Assembly: GCA_039583875.1 (NCBI GenBank)
Contig: CM077159.1
Location: forward strand, 103,129,287-103,193,286
Source: Platanthera guangdongensis
Lineage: Eukaryota > Streptophyta > Magnoliopsida > Asparagales > Orchidaceae
DNA length: 64,000 nucleotides
Direction: 5' to 3'
The notes under the pieces are model-generated. The model saw only the letters and a list, made by a program, of their open reading frames with translations, was not told the DNA's origin and did no database searches. The translations under genes were made by a program, and so were the position numbers. Positions 35,237-47,236 of the stretch are shown here, in pieces. Each line of letters begins with the position of its first letter. The stretch's first letter is position 1.

Positions 35237-36950
35237 ATGGACAATTTGTCATCGAGCGATGATTTCTGCTATTCTTTAGATACCTTTTTTGGAGATCGTT
35301 CTTCTCCCGTTTTCGAGTCCGTATTTTTAAACGACGATATTTATGCGCTCGAAACTTTTAAATGCGATGAGGATACCTCTTTAGACTTGCCTTTCAAACC
35401 AATTGGTAAGAAAGGCATAGGAATTAAAACCTCCTTAGAAGAACCGCCCATCCTAGACCTCAAACCCTTACCCGACTCACTCAAATATGCTTTTTTGGGA
35501 AAAGGCAATACGCTTCCCATTATCATTTCTTTGAACTTGAGTGATTCAGAGACTTCCGATTTATTGAAAATCTATTTAAACGTCTCCACGCAATTGCGTG
35601 GCAAATCTCTGACTTAAAGGGGATTAGCCCCTCCTTTTGCACCCATAAGATATTTCTTAACGATAATTGCCGCAAAATGATTCAGCCGCAGCGTCGTCTT
35701 AACCCCAACATGAAAGACGTCGTTAAAGTCGAGATTATTAAGTTATTAGATGCAGGGATTATCTACGCTATTTCGGACAGTGCATGGGTTAGTCCCGTGC
35801 ATGTCGTGCCCAAGAAGGGCGGTCTAACCGTAGTGGCGAATGAGCATAACGAGCTCGTCCCAACTCGTACTATTACGTGTTGGCGAGTGTGCATCAATTA
35901 TAGAAAACTTAATGATGCCACTCGCAAGAACCATTTCCCTCTACCTTTTCTGGACCAGATTTTAGAGCGTTTATCCGGTCATCCATATTATTGTTTTCTT
36001 GATGGTTTATCGGGGTTTTTCCAAATCCCCATTTCCCCCGATGATCAAGAGAAAACAACTTTTACTTGCCCTTTTGGCACCTTCGCATATCGAAGAATGC
36101 CATTTGGACTCTGCAATGCGCTGGCTACATTCCAAAGATATATGCTAGCGATCTTTGGCGAGCTAGTAGAACACATTATGGAAGTCTTTATGGATGATTT
36201 TTTTTTGTTTTCGGACGCTCTTTTCCCGATTGCCTTCACAATTTAGATCGTGTCCTTCAACGTTGCGAGGACACAAGCCTTTTATTAAATTGGGAAAAAT
36301 GCAACTTTATGGTTCAAGGAGGTTTGGTCCTCGGCCATATGATTTTGTCTAATGGGATGGAGGTGGATAAGGCCAAGATAGAAATCATAGAAAAACTACC
36401 GCAACCAACAAACGTAAAATCTATTAGGCATTTTTTAGGCCATCCGGGCTTTTACCGACGCTTTATTCAAGACTTTTCAAAAATAACAAAGCCGCTTACT
36501 CACCTCTTGGAAAAGGAATCACGTTTCATCTTTAGTAGCGAATGCGAGTCCGCCTTTAATTTAATAAAACAAAAACTTATAACTTCACACATTTTAGTGG
36601 CCCCTAATTGGTCACTTCCGTTCGAAATAATGTGTGATGCAAGTGATATTGCCTTAGGGTTCTTGGCCAACGCGTAGAAAAACACTTTCATCCAATTTAT
36701 TACGCTAGCAAGACGCTCACTTCCGCACAACTAAATTACACGACAACGGAAAAGGAACTCTTAGCTGTCTTCTTCGCTTTTGATAAGTTTCGCTCGTATA
36801 TAACGCTATCTAAAGTTATCATATTTACCGATCACTCCGCGCTTAAATATTTATTAGCTAAAAATGATGTGAAGCCCTGCCTTCTTCGATGGATTCTCCT
36901 CCTACAAGAGTTTGATTTGGAGATCCGAGATTAGCGGGGAGCGAAAAATC
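35237..36950 (+). pseudogene. E4 RT and RNase H, frameshifted
   Basis: The RT N-terminal part is 35237-35617 (PPILDLKPLPDSLKYAFLG). The palm is 35677-36246 with CINYRKLNDATRKNHFPLPF, CFLDGLSGFFQI, MPFGLCNALATFQ and the catalytic FMDDF near 36187. Frameshifts lie near 36200-36240 (T-run) and at about 36660. The thumb is 36309 onward (LGHMILSNGMEVDKAKIEII, FLGHPGFYRRFIQDFSKI). RNase H begins [13 protein letters not shown] and continues in another frame with [20 protein letters not shown] and [14 protein letters not shown] at 36932 precedes [15 protein letters not shown]. Confidence 0.9.
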
Positions 36951-38370
36951 TAGTGGCAGACCACCTTTCCCGTTTAGAAAATCTGGGTGCGGAAGCGCTC
37001 GTCGAATCTAAAATAAATGAAAGATTCCACGAGAAACGCCTCCTTGCCATTCATAATTCTTTGTCATCTTCGCCTTGGTTCGCAGACTTTGCAAATTACT
37101 TAGTAGCGCGGGTACTTTCTAAAGAGTTTTCAAGCCATCAAAAGCAGAAATTCTTTTCTGACTTGAAAAATTTCTTTTGGGAGGACCCATTTCTTTTTCG
37201 TATCTGCGCGGACCAAGCGGTCCGAAGATGCGTTGCGGGTGTGGAGAGCTTACAAATTCTTAAGCACTACCACGAGGGTCCAGCCGGTGGGCATTATCAA
37301 GCCAACCGGACCGCTCGGAAGGCGCTAGAGGCGGGTTACTTTTGGCCCACTCTCTTCAAAGACCCGCATACTTTTGTGCGCGCATGCGATAGCTGTCATC
37401 GGTCGGGTAACATCTCTCGTCGCGACGAGATGCCCCAAAACATGTTTTTAGAATGCGAACTCTTCGATTTACGGGGCATAGATTTTGTTGGCCCCCTACC
37501 TCCGTCTTTCAAAAATATGTATATTTTAGTGGCGGTCGACTACGTATCAAGGTGGGAGGAAGCGCAAGCTCTCCCCAGCAACGATGCTCAAGTCGTCGTT
37601 ACATTTCTTAAAAAACTATTTTCTCGCTTCAGCACGCTTCGCGTAATTGTTAGTGATAGGGGAACGCATTTTTGTAACGCTCTTATGGCTAAGACGTTAG
37701 CTAAATATGGAGTCACACACAAGCTTGCCACCCCCCACCACCCGCAAACAAGTGGCCCAGTTGAGGTAGTCAATCGAGAGATTAAGCGAATTTTAGAAAA
37801 AATCGTTTCACTAAATAGGAAAGATTGGTCCGTTAAACTCGACGATGCGTTGTGGGCGTATCGGACGGCATACAAAACCGCAATTGGTTGTACGCCGTTC
37901 CGGTTAGTCTACGGCAAAGCGTGCCATTTACCCGTAGAACTAGAGCATCGCGCTCTTTGGGCTTTAAAACTTTTAAACCTCGACCCCAACTTAACCGCTC
38001 AGAATAGAAAACTGCAACTAAATGAGCTCGATGAATGGCGTGTGAATGCTTACGAGAGCAATAAATTCTATAAGTAGCGCTCTAAGTTATATCACGATCG
38101 AAAAATAAAGTCCCCAAAATTTTTTTCTCCGGGCGATCTTGTCCTTCTTTACAATTCACGTCTAAGACTTTTTCCGGGTAAACTAAAATCTAGTTGGTCC
38201 GGCCCCTTCCTAGTTGAAGAAGTTTTTCCATATGGGACCGTACTCGTCTCCCACCCGGAAAACTGTTCGTTTAAAGTAAGTGGTCATCGGTTAAAGTCTT
38301 ATATAGTAGGCGACCTAGTGATCGGGCATAACAAAATCATAACTTTCCTCAACATTATATACCCGCCAAA
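36942..38370 (+). pseudogene. E4 integrase, core intact, tail stopped
   Basis: The 36953-38077 frame (374 codons) carries the zinc finger ([20 protein letters not shown] ... CDSCHRSG), core residues [19 protein letters not shown] and [12 protein letters not shown], and the usual [14 protein letters not shown] and [13 protein letters not shown]. All three acidic residues are kept. A TAG at 38075 cuts off the C-terminal part, which continues in frame to about 38340 (YHDRKIK, SRLRLFPGKLKS, WSGPFLVEEVFPYG). Confidence 0.92.
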
Positions 38371-40205
38371 ATAGTCAAGCTACACGACTATAAACAAAGC
38401 GCTCATGGGAGGCACCCCTCGCTTATCTTTTTCGCTATTTTCTTATTATCTTTGCTGCTTTTTCTAATAAATGCAGTGTTTCTAATGGACATCCACGAAC
38501 GTGCATCAAGGACGTTTATACCCCCCCTCTCTTTATTTTTGTACATACAACATTTTATTTCATTTTTGTTCTGCATACTTACGTGCAACATTGGGGACAA
38601 TGTTGGACTTAAGTATGTGGGTGTTCTCATGCTTTACTTTCTGCACTTCTACTTTTCTGCATTTCAAAAATACAAAAAATATATATATAACAACAAAACA
38701 AAAAAATCTTAAAATGAGAAGAAACACAAAAAAAATTTAAAATGAAAAATCCAAAAGAAAAAAATTTCATTTCCTTTTTCTTTCTTTTTTCAAAAAACTC
38801 CAAAAAAATTATAAAACAAAAGAACAAAAAATATTTAGTTTCACTTTGTAAATATTTTTTTCTTTGTAATTTTTTTTATGTAAATAATCTTCTCTCTCCC
38901 CCTTCCTTTTCCCTCTTATTCTTGTAAATAACTTTTCTTTTTCTCTCAATCTTTCTAAATAGAATGAAAATTTTCTTAAAAAAAATACAAAAAAACTTTT
39001 TATGTATATATTAAAGACATAAACTTAAAAACCAAAAAAAGATAATAGTTCAAAAAAATTCAAAAAACAAATTGAGTAAAACAGAACAAAAATACAAAAA
39101 AAAGATAATAAATGAAAAACACAAAACAAATGATGATAAAAACTATACAAATAATAAAAAAATATTTTGAAACAAATAAATCAAATATTCCATCCTTGAC
39201 ATTCCTGCTATCCAAAAATTTTGTTTTGAGTTTATTTTTATGTGAATTTTGTTAATTTTCGGTTTACTATTCATTTGTTAATTATTGAGTGAAAAATTTA
39301 AATAGCCGGGGTTAAGTTTAAAGAATTCGTTATGCTTTGTTAAAAATAGCGAACTCGTTTTAGGCACTACTTCTAATTTTTCATTAGTAGGAGCATGTGT
39401 ATTATGTTAGGAAATAACGACTATAGAATTCAATTATACTTACTTTTAGTTTTCTGAAAAATTGGAACGTACAATTTATTAAGGTTGCTCTCAAACATTT
39501 TTAGGATTAAAAATCTTGTTTTCTTTTCTCCCCTTACTTATCATGACCTACTTGGCATGAAAAAAATTTTATCCATAAAAGATCCTATGTCATTGAGAAT
39601 AAGATTTCGTTCCATAAACATAGGCACCTAATAATTTAAAAAGATTATATGTTATGGTGTAAGATGATAAAATTCATTACTCCTACACATATACATTGGG
39701 TTAATTTTCTTATGAAGTTGAAAAGAAAAAAATGATATTAGGAAAATAAGATTTCATTTTCCTAATAATCCAAGAAAAGAAAAAAAATGGAGGTTCGAGA
39801 AAAAATTACCTCATCTCAAAATCAAAACCCTCTTCATAAACCAACATCAATCCCCTTAGCCAATTTCACGATTCTAGAATTAATTCAAAAATTTATTTGA
39901 GAGCATAATTAGTAAATTGTATTATTTCCAGTAACACTCCTATAATCTAGATTTCATATAATTGCAAACTATTTTTGTTAATCTAACCAATACAATTACT
40001 GCTTTCTGTTTGATTACATCAAAAAGTATTTTGGTCAAAACTTTTGCGTTATTTAAATCATCTACATAATTTTAAGACTTAACTCTTACACCCCGTATAT
40101 TTATTTAGATCTCTCTTATAATTAATTAAGTTGTAGCTAAACTTAGAGTTTTTTCTATTTCTTATAAGTTCACCTCAAACTTTTGCTCTGGAATAGCAAA
40201 AGCTT
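38371..40205 (+). other. E4 noncoding region between pol and 3' LTR
   Basis: This AT-rich stretch of 1.8 kb lies where some Athila elements carry an env-like frame; none is visible here. At 38588-38627 is the ACATTGGGGACAATGTTGG block followed by CTTAAGTATGTGGGTG, which resembles the final polypurine tract. The rest is A-rich and T-rich low-complexity sequence. Confidence 0.7.
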
Positions 40206-40220
40206 AAGTATGGGGGTATT
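40206..40220 (+). promoter_or_regulatory. E4 polypurine tract
   Basis: AAGTATGGGGGTATT adjoins the 3' LTR start TGATGAATTG at 40221. Confidence 0.75.
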
Positions 40221-43008
40221 TGATGAATTGTAAATATACCTATTTTTATGTACATTACTTAAGTCATTTCCATTTATTTTTGTCATTTTTTACTTGTTTT
40301 TATTCAATAAAATACTCATATTTTTGTAAATATTTTACTAACTTGTTTTATTTTATTTTTCAGGAAAAAAATAAAAATCTACAAAAAAATGACAAGTCAC
40401 GCCCGTGACAAATTTGTCACGCCCGTGACCGGGGTGTGACATGTCAAAATCCCGCGAAATTTCCGGTCAACGATTTTCCCGCTCGATAATTTCAACTCGA
40501 CAATCATCGACACTGCGCCACGCCTAGCTTCACGCCCGTGACTAGGGGTGACCCCTCTTCGCGTTCGATGATTCTCCAGCAGCTCGACGATTTGTCAACT
40601 CGACACTTTCCGCTCGACGTTTGTCGAGTGTTGACACCAACCGACACGCCCAACATCATGCCCGTGACCTGGAGCGTGACCTGGGGCGTGACCAACACGA
40701 GACCGACACGTGTCCAGCCCGAAGTCAACTTTATCATCAAATCACCGGCCGCCTTCGCAAACAGTAGTGACACGCCCGCCGACACGCCCGTGTCGGAGGG
40801 CGTGTACTTAGATTTTTTTTTCCTATAAATACCGACTTCTGTAATGACAAAGGGTTCACATTTTTGAGCCACTTTAGTGTATTTTATGGGCTGCATCTGT
40901 GGATTCCTTTGCTATGTACGGAGATTTTTCCTCCCTTCCTTTCATGTTTGTTTTTTGCTTTAGCTTTAACTTTGTAATAGATTTGTAATAGTTTATTTTA
41001 ATCAATAAAAATGTTAGTTTTTATCTTCTTAAATGGCTTTGGAATGAACTTATGTGCCCACTTTTCTTCTCATTTTATCCTTAGTTTCTCCTTTGTTTTT
41101 TTTTCTCTTTATGAAAAGTGTGTGTGTGTGTGTGTGTGTGTATGAGTGTAACGTGTTCATTATTCATGTTTTTTAACTTGTCTTCATGGTAGGATTTGTA
41201 GTAGATTTCATTTCCAAATCAAATGTGGTATGATAAGTTTTTCTCTTTTTCATCGTGTCCTTTTCTGAAGAGACTTATGCTTTCATTCTTTTGTATTCTT
41301 AAAAGAGATATGAAAGTGATTTTTATTTTTTTTACTTAGTTTTTTTTGTAGGATTGTAAAAACTTTTTTTGTTCTTTTCATTTTTTTTTCACTTTTTTTC
41401 ACTTTTATGAAATCCTAAGAATGAAAATGTTGAAATTTTAATTTTTAAAGAACTTTGTTTTTTTGACTTGTTTTGAAAATTTTTGTTCTCTTAAAATTTT
41501 ATTTTGTTCTTTTTATTTGTTTTTGGTAAAACCTAAGTATAGAAAAGTAGTAGTTTTAAATTTTTGGTAACTTTCATTTTTTTCTTTTAATTTGTATGTG
41601 TTAGTGTAAGAGTTAGTTTTCATTTTGTCATTTCAACTTCTACGTAGAGTGTGTGTGTGTAGGAGATAAATTTTAATGTTTTATTTTATTGCTTTCTTTG
41701 AGTTATGTAGAGTGTGTGAGTGTACGAGTTAGTTTTTCATGCTTTATTTTCATGCTTTATTTTATCGCTTTCTTCAATTACGTAGAGTGCGTGTGTGTAG
41801 GAGATAGTTTTATTGCTTTCTTTCAATTATGTACAGTGTGTGTGTTAGCGTTTATTTCCGCCTACTCGCTAGGAGTTAAATGGCCGGATTTTTTTTACCG
41901 CCTACTCATTTGAGTTAAATGGCAGGTCTTTTATTTTTCTGTAATTATTTTAGTAGGACTTGTACTTGCATTTATTTCCGCCTACTCGTTAAGAGTTAAA
42001 TGGCGTGCCTTTATTTCCCGCCTACTCGTTTGAGTAGGACTTGTAATTTTCCTTTTTTTTGTAATTTAGATTATTGTGTTTTATTTATAATTTGGAGTGT
42101 GGGTGAGTTCTTGTTTTAGCTAACTTTTCTAGTTTCTAAATATTTGTCATTTTCATGTCTTCTTCTTATAACCTTTTAGGGCTTAATTTCGAACTTTCTC
42201 CTCATCAAATTATAAGCCGTCCCCATACCGATGTGTGGCTAATCGCTATTAGCCTCGGCATCGAAGAGCATTGGGACATTTAAAATAATTCGTAATAATT
42301 AAAGCTCTTTATTTTCACTTTAATTTAAGCACTTAAGGTTTGCCCCGGGTTAACGACGCGTAGGACCACAAATCGATGTGTGGGCCCTATTTCCGTTATC
42401 CATATGCTAGCTAGCCGAGAGGCCGTGCGTATGGACAGATAACCCCTGGGTAAATAGATTTGCGTGCATTCCCTCGAGAGAGGACAAGTGTAATTCTACC
42501 GGATTGGGTTCTCCACCCAATAGCGGGGTTCTTAGCGTAAAGCGGGCGTTAAGAGGAATCCTTTGTCAGACTAACGTTCGGTCGAATAGTCTTAGCATTC
42601 AGGTGAGCGATATCCCTAAAGCTAGCTGAGCTCACATTTGTGGAACCTCCACGGCCAAGTTTCCTTTTATTAATTTGAAAACTAAGTCCTATAATTATTA
42701 AAAGTTATTTTTGTCTTAATCTGATTCGATGTCGAGCGTTAGCCCTTAATCGAATTTTTTTAAATCGTTTTTTCGCTCTTTTACTTTTTTCGTCTTTACA
42801 TAATTAAAATCTCCACCTTACTTTCAGTAAAATAATAGTCCTCCTGGAGGAGTAAGAATAGTCAACCCGACCCCGAGAACAATACGACCTCGGTATTCCC
42901 CTGAATATCGAGTACTACTTGTGATAGGTGCACTTGCCTACCCGAGAAAGCCCGCGGCGATCGACTCACCGAACCAACCACAGTAAGAGTCTGTTCGCGG
43001 GCGCATCA
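40221..43008 (+). repeat. E4 3' LTR (2788 bp)
   Basis: Full, uninterrupted copy of the E4 LTR. It shows the empty E3 target (GAGTGTAACGTGTTC near 41150). The TATA-like motif is near 40822, and CGCCCGTG palindromes are at 40396-40805. A TG repeat has expanded near 41120. Confidence 0.92.
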
Positions 43009-43763
43009 ACGTTGTTAGTTCTATAAAAATATCTTCTCCAATCAACAAATTCTAGTACTATAAAGAAGGAACTAAAAATCTTTAACCAAAAATTATAATA
43101 AAATTTGCAGAGTTAGATAACATCAGTAAAAACCTATTTACCAAGTTTCATGACCCTCCAATACCTTTAGACTTGTAATTTTGTATTTCATAGGGAGGTC
43201 ATCGAGACTACTCAATGCCTCATTGAATGATGTCGATATCACTCAATGCCTTGTTGAGTCTAGAATTTCCTGAGTCAAGCAACGTATTCATCAAGTACCA
43301 CTCGACGCCTCGTAGAATTGCATCGAGTCTAGTCGGCCACTCTACGCCTGGTCGAATGACGTCGAGATTACTTGACACCTCGTCGAGTCTAGTCGACCAC
43401 TCGATGAGTGGTCGAATGGCATCGAGATTACTCGGCACCTCATTGATTCTAGTCAACCACTCGACGCATAGTCGAATGGCGTCGAGATCACTCGGCGGCT
43501 CGATGCCTGTTACTCGTGAAATTTTGAAGCTAGACATATAACATATGGCCAACTATGTTCACCAAGTTATCCTTCCAAATCAACTCTAATTGGGTTGTTA
43601 TTTTTTTCTTGGACTTATAATATCCCCTATGGTCATCCACAAGAGTTTGGGAAAAATTTAATGTATATGAACCCTATTTTAATTACATAAATGAATTATT
43701 AAGTTTTTTTCAAAAACTATAGAAAACTCTTCTCCTAAAATTCTGATTTTTGGATATGTTGTG
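43009..43763 (-). repeat. E0 LTR, piece B
   Basis: Reverse complement matches E3 LTR near 17.7 kb (CAGAATTTTAGGAG ... CTATAGTTTTTGAAAAA around 43680-43750). It lies between E4 (ends 43008) and E5 (starts 43764), and TTGTG at 43759-43763 is the E5 target copy. It contains a 60-bp repeat not seen in the E3 LTR. Confidence 0.75.
43205..43515 (-). repeat. About 60-bp tandem repeat of TCGA-rich units in E0 LTR
   Basis: Two alternating half-units of about 30 bp recur: ACTCGACACCTCGTCGAGTC...CC and ACTCGACGC-TGGTCGAATGGCGTCGAGAT. About five dimers are recognisable, degrading to the left. Each half carries inverted CTCGA/TCGAG words. Frames here on both strands are a by-product. Confidence 0.8.
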
Positions 43764-45246
43764 TGTTGATGCCAAAATTGACCTCTATGGAGTTCGGGGT
43801 CCCAAAAGAGGGGTGACCTCATGCCTACTACACTCGGGGGAACGTCACGAACCAAAGACTTGGGAAACTAGGAACAGACCCTCGGCTTTAGCGTGGACGT
43901 CCCACCTCATATCCGGAAGACCTTTGAAGTCTACCCCTCCCTAGCCAATGCTGAGCTAGGTGCATTGGAGGAAGAGAGCAAATGGATTTTTATGGCTGCG
44001 AATGCAATGTTGTCCAAGGCACCCTCAAGGGTCTATTTATAGTTTTTAAATCCCATGGACCAAAATGCCAGAAATACCCGTACGCCAAATAGGCCTAGGG
44101 CCAATAGAAAACAACCACACCGGGGGGTAAAGAGGTAATTCCGCTCCGTGGGTAAAACAGTAACAAAATGGTCAAAAGAAGTCCAAGGGCGCGAGAAGCC
44201 ATACCCCCCACATCCCTCGCACCCGAGACGAACAGGTGACCCCCGAAGAACTGGAGAGCTAGGGGCAGGGGCGAGACCCCGAAATCCGGACGGTCTCGTC
44301 CTGCCAGGCCACAGAGTAGGAGGAGGCATGGGCGAGACCCCGACCCCCGGCCGGTCTCGCCTCACCAAGCTGCGGAGCAGCAGGGGGCAGGGGCGAGACC
44401 CCAGCACCCGGCCGGTCTCACCCCGCCAAGCCGCGGAGCAAAAGGGGGCAGGGGCGAGACCCCGGCCCCCGGCCAGTCTAGCCCCACCAAGCCACGGAGT
44501 AGGAGCGTGCAGGGGCGAGGCCCCGGCCTCCGGCCGGTCTCGCCCCGCCGGGCCATAGAGCAGGAGGGGGCAGGGGCGAGACCCCGGCCCCAGGCCAGTC
44601 TCGCCCCGCCAAGCCGCGTAGCAGGAAGCGGCAGGGGCGAGACCCCGGCACCCATCCGGTATCGCACCCGCCAAGCCGCGGAAGTAGGAGGGGGCAGGGG
44701 CGAGACCCCGGCCCCCACCCGGTCTCGCCCCTCCAAGCCGCGGAGAAGGAGAGGACAGGGGCGAGACCCCGGCCCCGGGTCGGTATCTCCCCGCCAAGCC
44801 GCAGAGTAGGTGGTGGTAGGGGCGAGACCCCGGCCTCCGGCCGGTATCGCCCCGCCAAGCCGCGAGCAGGAGGGGGAATGTGCAAGACCCCGGCCCCCGA
44901 CCGGTCTCTCCCCGCCAAGCCGCGGAGCAGGAGGGGGCAGGGGAGAGACCCCGGCCCCAGGCCGGCTCGCCCCGCCAGGCTGCGGAGAAGGAGGGGGAAG
45001 GGGCGAGACCCCGGCCCCCGGCCGGTCCCGCTGCTCCCACCTCACACTTAACAGGTACGGGCGGGTTCCAGCCAACTTGTCTCAACCCCACCCCTCCCCC
45101 CCCCCCAAAAAAAGGGCCACTGGGGGGAAGCGGTTTTTTACTCCCCCTACTAGTATATTCCAAGGGCTAGGCCAAAATTGGCCACCAAAGGTGTTAAACT
45201 CATCCAAAAGATTAAAACCCAAAACCTGCGAATACAGGATTGTACA
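43764..45246 (-). repeat. E5 3' LTR (1483 bp)
   Basis: Aligns with 56365-57859. It holds the 61-bp hairpin array. Its end (minus) TTTTGGCATCAACA is missing from the other LTR. A purine-rich tract (AAAAGAGCGGGGATTA) lies just upstream of it at 45247-45262 (minus). Confidence 0.85.
44266..45040 (-). repeat. 61-bp GC-rich hairpin array, about 13 units (E5 3' LTR)
   Basis: Each unit holds an inverted repeat GGGGCGAGACC...GGTCTCGCCCC with 11-bp arms around a GGCC-rich centre, then CAAGCCGCGGAGCAGGAG. Spacing is 59-62 bp. The arrays keep long GC-rich frames open on both strands by chance. Confidence 0.9.
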
Positions 45247-45332
45247 TAATCCCCGCTCTTTTCGAGGATGGCACAAGCTCGGAAAGAAACATCCAACCCA
45301 ACGTATTAGCTGAGTGTAATTTTCTTGCGCGC

Positions 45333-47236
45333 CACTCTGTGGAGTCAACCTGCCATGACAGCTGATGGGAGCCTGGGTGGCGAGACCACCTCCGTGTAAA
45401 AACACTTAATCTCCCGGAGGGGTCAACCTGCCATGCCAACTGATGGCAGCCTGGGTGGCGCAAACCCCCTCCAGTTAAAAAGACTCGGCCTCTACGAGAG
45501 GTACCACCGACCCTGCCTAGCTAGTTAGAGCCTGGGCAGCGGGATCGTCTCGGAGCAAAGAGAACAGGGGCATCCACGAGAGGTACCACCGGCCCTGCCA
45601 GCTAGTGAGAGCCTGACAGTGGGACTGCCTCGGAGCAAAGAGAATGGGGGCATACACAAGAGGTACCACCGACCCTGCCAGCTAGTGAGAGCCTGACAAC
45701 GGGACCGTCTCAGAGCAAAGGGACTTGGGCTTCCACGAGAGGTACGCCTGCCCTGCAAGCTAGTGAGAGCCTGACAGCGGGACCGTCATCGGAGCAAAGG
45801 GACTTGGGCTTCCATGAGAGGTACGCCTACCCTACCAGCTAGTGAAGACTGACAGCGGGACTGTTATCGGTGCAAAGGGACTTGGGAATCCACCATAGGT
45901 ACGCCTATCCTGCCAGCTATTGAGAGCCTGACAGCGGGACCGTCATCGGAGCAAAGGGACTTGGGCTTCCACGAGAGGTACGCCTGCCCTGCCAGCTAGT
46001 GAGAGCCTGATAGCGGGACGGTCATCAGAGCAAAGGGACTTGGTCTTCCACGAGAGGTACGGCTCCCCTGCCAGCTAGTGAGAGACTGACAGCAGGACCG
46101 TCATCGTAGAAAAGGGACCTGGACTTCCACGAGAGGTACGCCTGCCCTGCCAGCTAGTGTGAGCTTGATAGCGGGACTGTCATTGGAGCAAAGGGACCTG
46201 GGCTTCCACGAGAGGTACGCCTGCACTGCCAGCTAGTGGGAGCCTGACAGCGGGACCATCATCGGATCAAAGGGACCTGGGCTTCCACGAGAGATATGCC
46301 TGCACTGCCAGCTAGTGGGAGCCTGACAGCGGGACCATCATCAGAGCAAAGGAACTGGGGCTTCCACAAGAGGTACGCCTGCCCTGCCAGCTAGTGAGAG
46401 CCTGATAGCGGGACCATCATCGGAGCAAAGGAACTTAGGCTTCCATGAGAGGTACGCCTTCCCTGCCAGCTAGTGAGAGCCTGACAGTGGGACCATCATC
46501 GGAACAAAGGAACTGGGGCTTCCACGAGAGGTACGCCTGCCCTGCCAGCTAGTGGGAGCCTGACAGTGGGACCATCATCGGAGAGAGGGTACTAGGGCTT
46601 CCACGAGAGGTACGCCTGCCCTGCCAGCTAGTGAGAGCCTGACAGCGAGACCATCATCGGAGCAAAGGTACCTGGGCTTCCACGAGAGGTACGCCTTCCC
46701 TGCCAGCTAGTGAGAGCCTGACAGCGAGACTATCATCGGAGCAAAGGGACCTGGGCTTCCACGAGAGGTACGCCTGCCCTGCCAGCTAGTGAGAGCCTAA
46801 TAGCGGGACCATCATCATAGCAAAGGGACCTGGGCTTCCACGAGAGGTATGCCTGCCGTGCCAGCTAGTGGGAACATGACAGTGGGACCATCATCGGAGA
46901 AAAGGAACAGGGGCATCCACGAGAGGTACGACTGCCCTGCCAGCTATTGGGATCTTGACAGCGGGACCATCATCAGAGCAAAGGAACTTAGGCTTCCACG
47001 AGAGGTATGCCTGCCATGCCAACTAGTGAGAGCCTGACAGCGGGACCATCATCGGAGCAAAGGAACTGGGGCTTCCACGAGAGGTACGCCTTCCCTGCCA
47101 GCTACTGGGAGCCTGACAGCCGTACCATCATCGAAGCAAGGGAACTGGGATTCCACGAGAGGTACGCCTGCACTGCCAGCTAGTGGGAGCCTGACAGCGG
47201 GACCATCATCAGAGCAAAGGAACAGGGCATCTCAAT
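45333..47236 (-). repeat. 79-80-bp tandem array, about 24 units, in E5
   Basis: Anchors GAGAGGTAC at 45498, 45581, 45661, 45740 and 45819 give spacings of 83, 80, 79 and 79 bp. The consensus includes CCACGAGAGGTACGCC, CCCTGCCAGCTAGTGAGAG, CTGACAGCGGGACC and TCATCGGAGCAAAGG. The left units are most diverged. It lies between protease and the 3' LTR, where pol should be. Confidence 0.92.

Larger units (their letters stand above)
14821..43008 (+). mobile_element. E4: Athila-clade retrotransposon, split by E3
   Basis: LTRs begin TGATGAATTG and end GGGCGCATCA: 14821-32960 (interrupted by E3) and 40221-43008. Without E3 the element is about 12.8 kb. Flanks ACTTT (14816-14820) and ACGTT (43009-43013) fit a TSD with one change. 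Order is LTR, tRNA-Asp-type PBS, gag, protease, RT, RNase H, integrase, 1.8 kb noncoding, polypurine tract, LTR. Athila assignment rests on FMDDF in RT, ALADLGAS in protease and the integrase sequence. Confidence 0.92.

Noticed and set aside
38452..38740. Possible env-like frame after E4 integrase (86 codons, hydrophobic)
   Set aside because: Short, low-complexity, without signal peptide plus transmembrane pattern of an envelope protein; it contains the polypurine-like block instead.
44033..45313. Long Pro/Gly/Arg-rich frames on both strands in the hairpin arrays (also 56633-57733)
   Set aside because: They follow the tandem 61-bp GC-rich units, appear in several frames at once and match no family; they are products of repeat structure.
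45333..47236. CRISPR-like array
   Set aside because: Units are contiguous 79-80-bp tandem repeats without spacers, in a eukaryotic retrotransposon.
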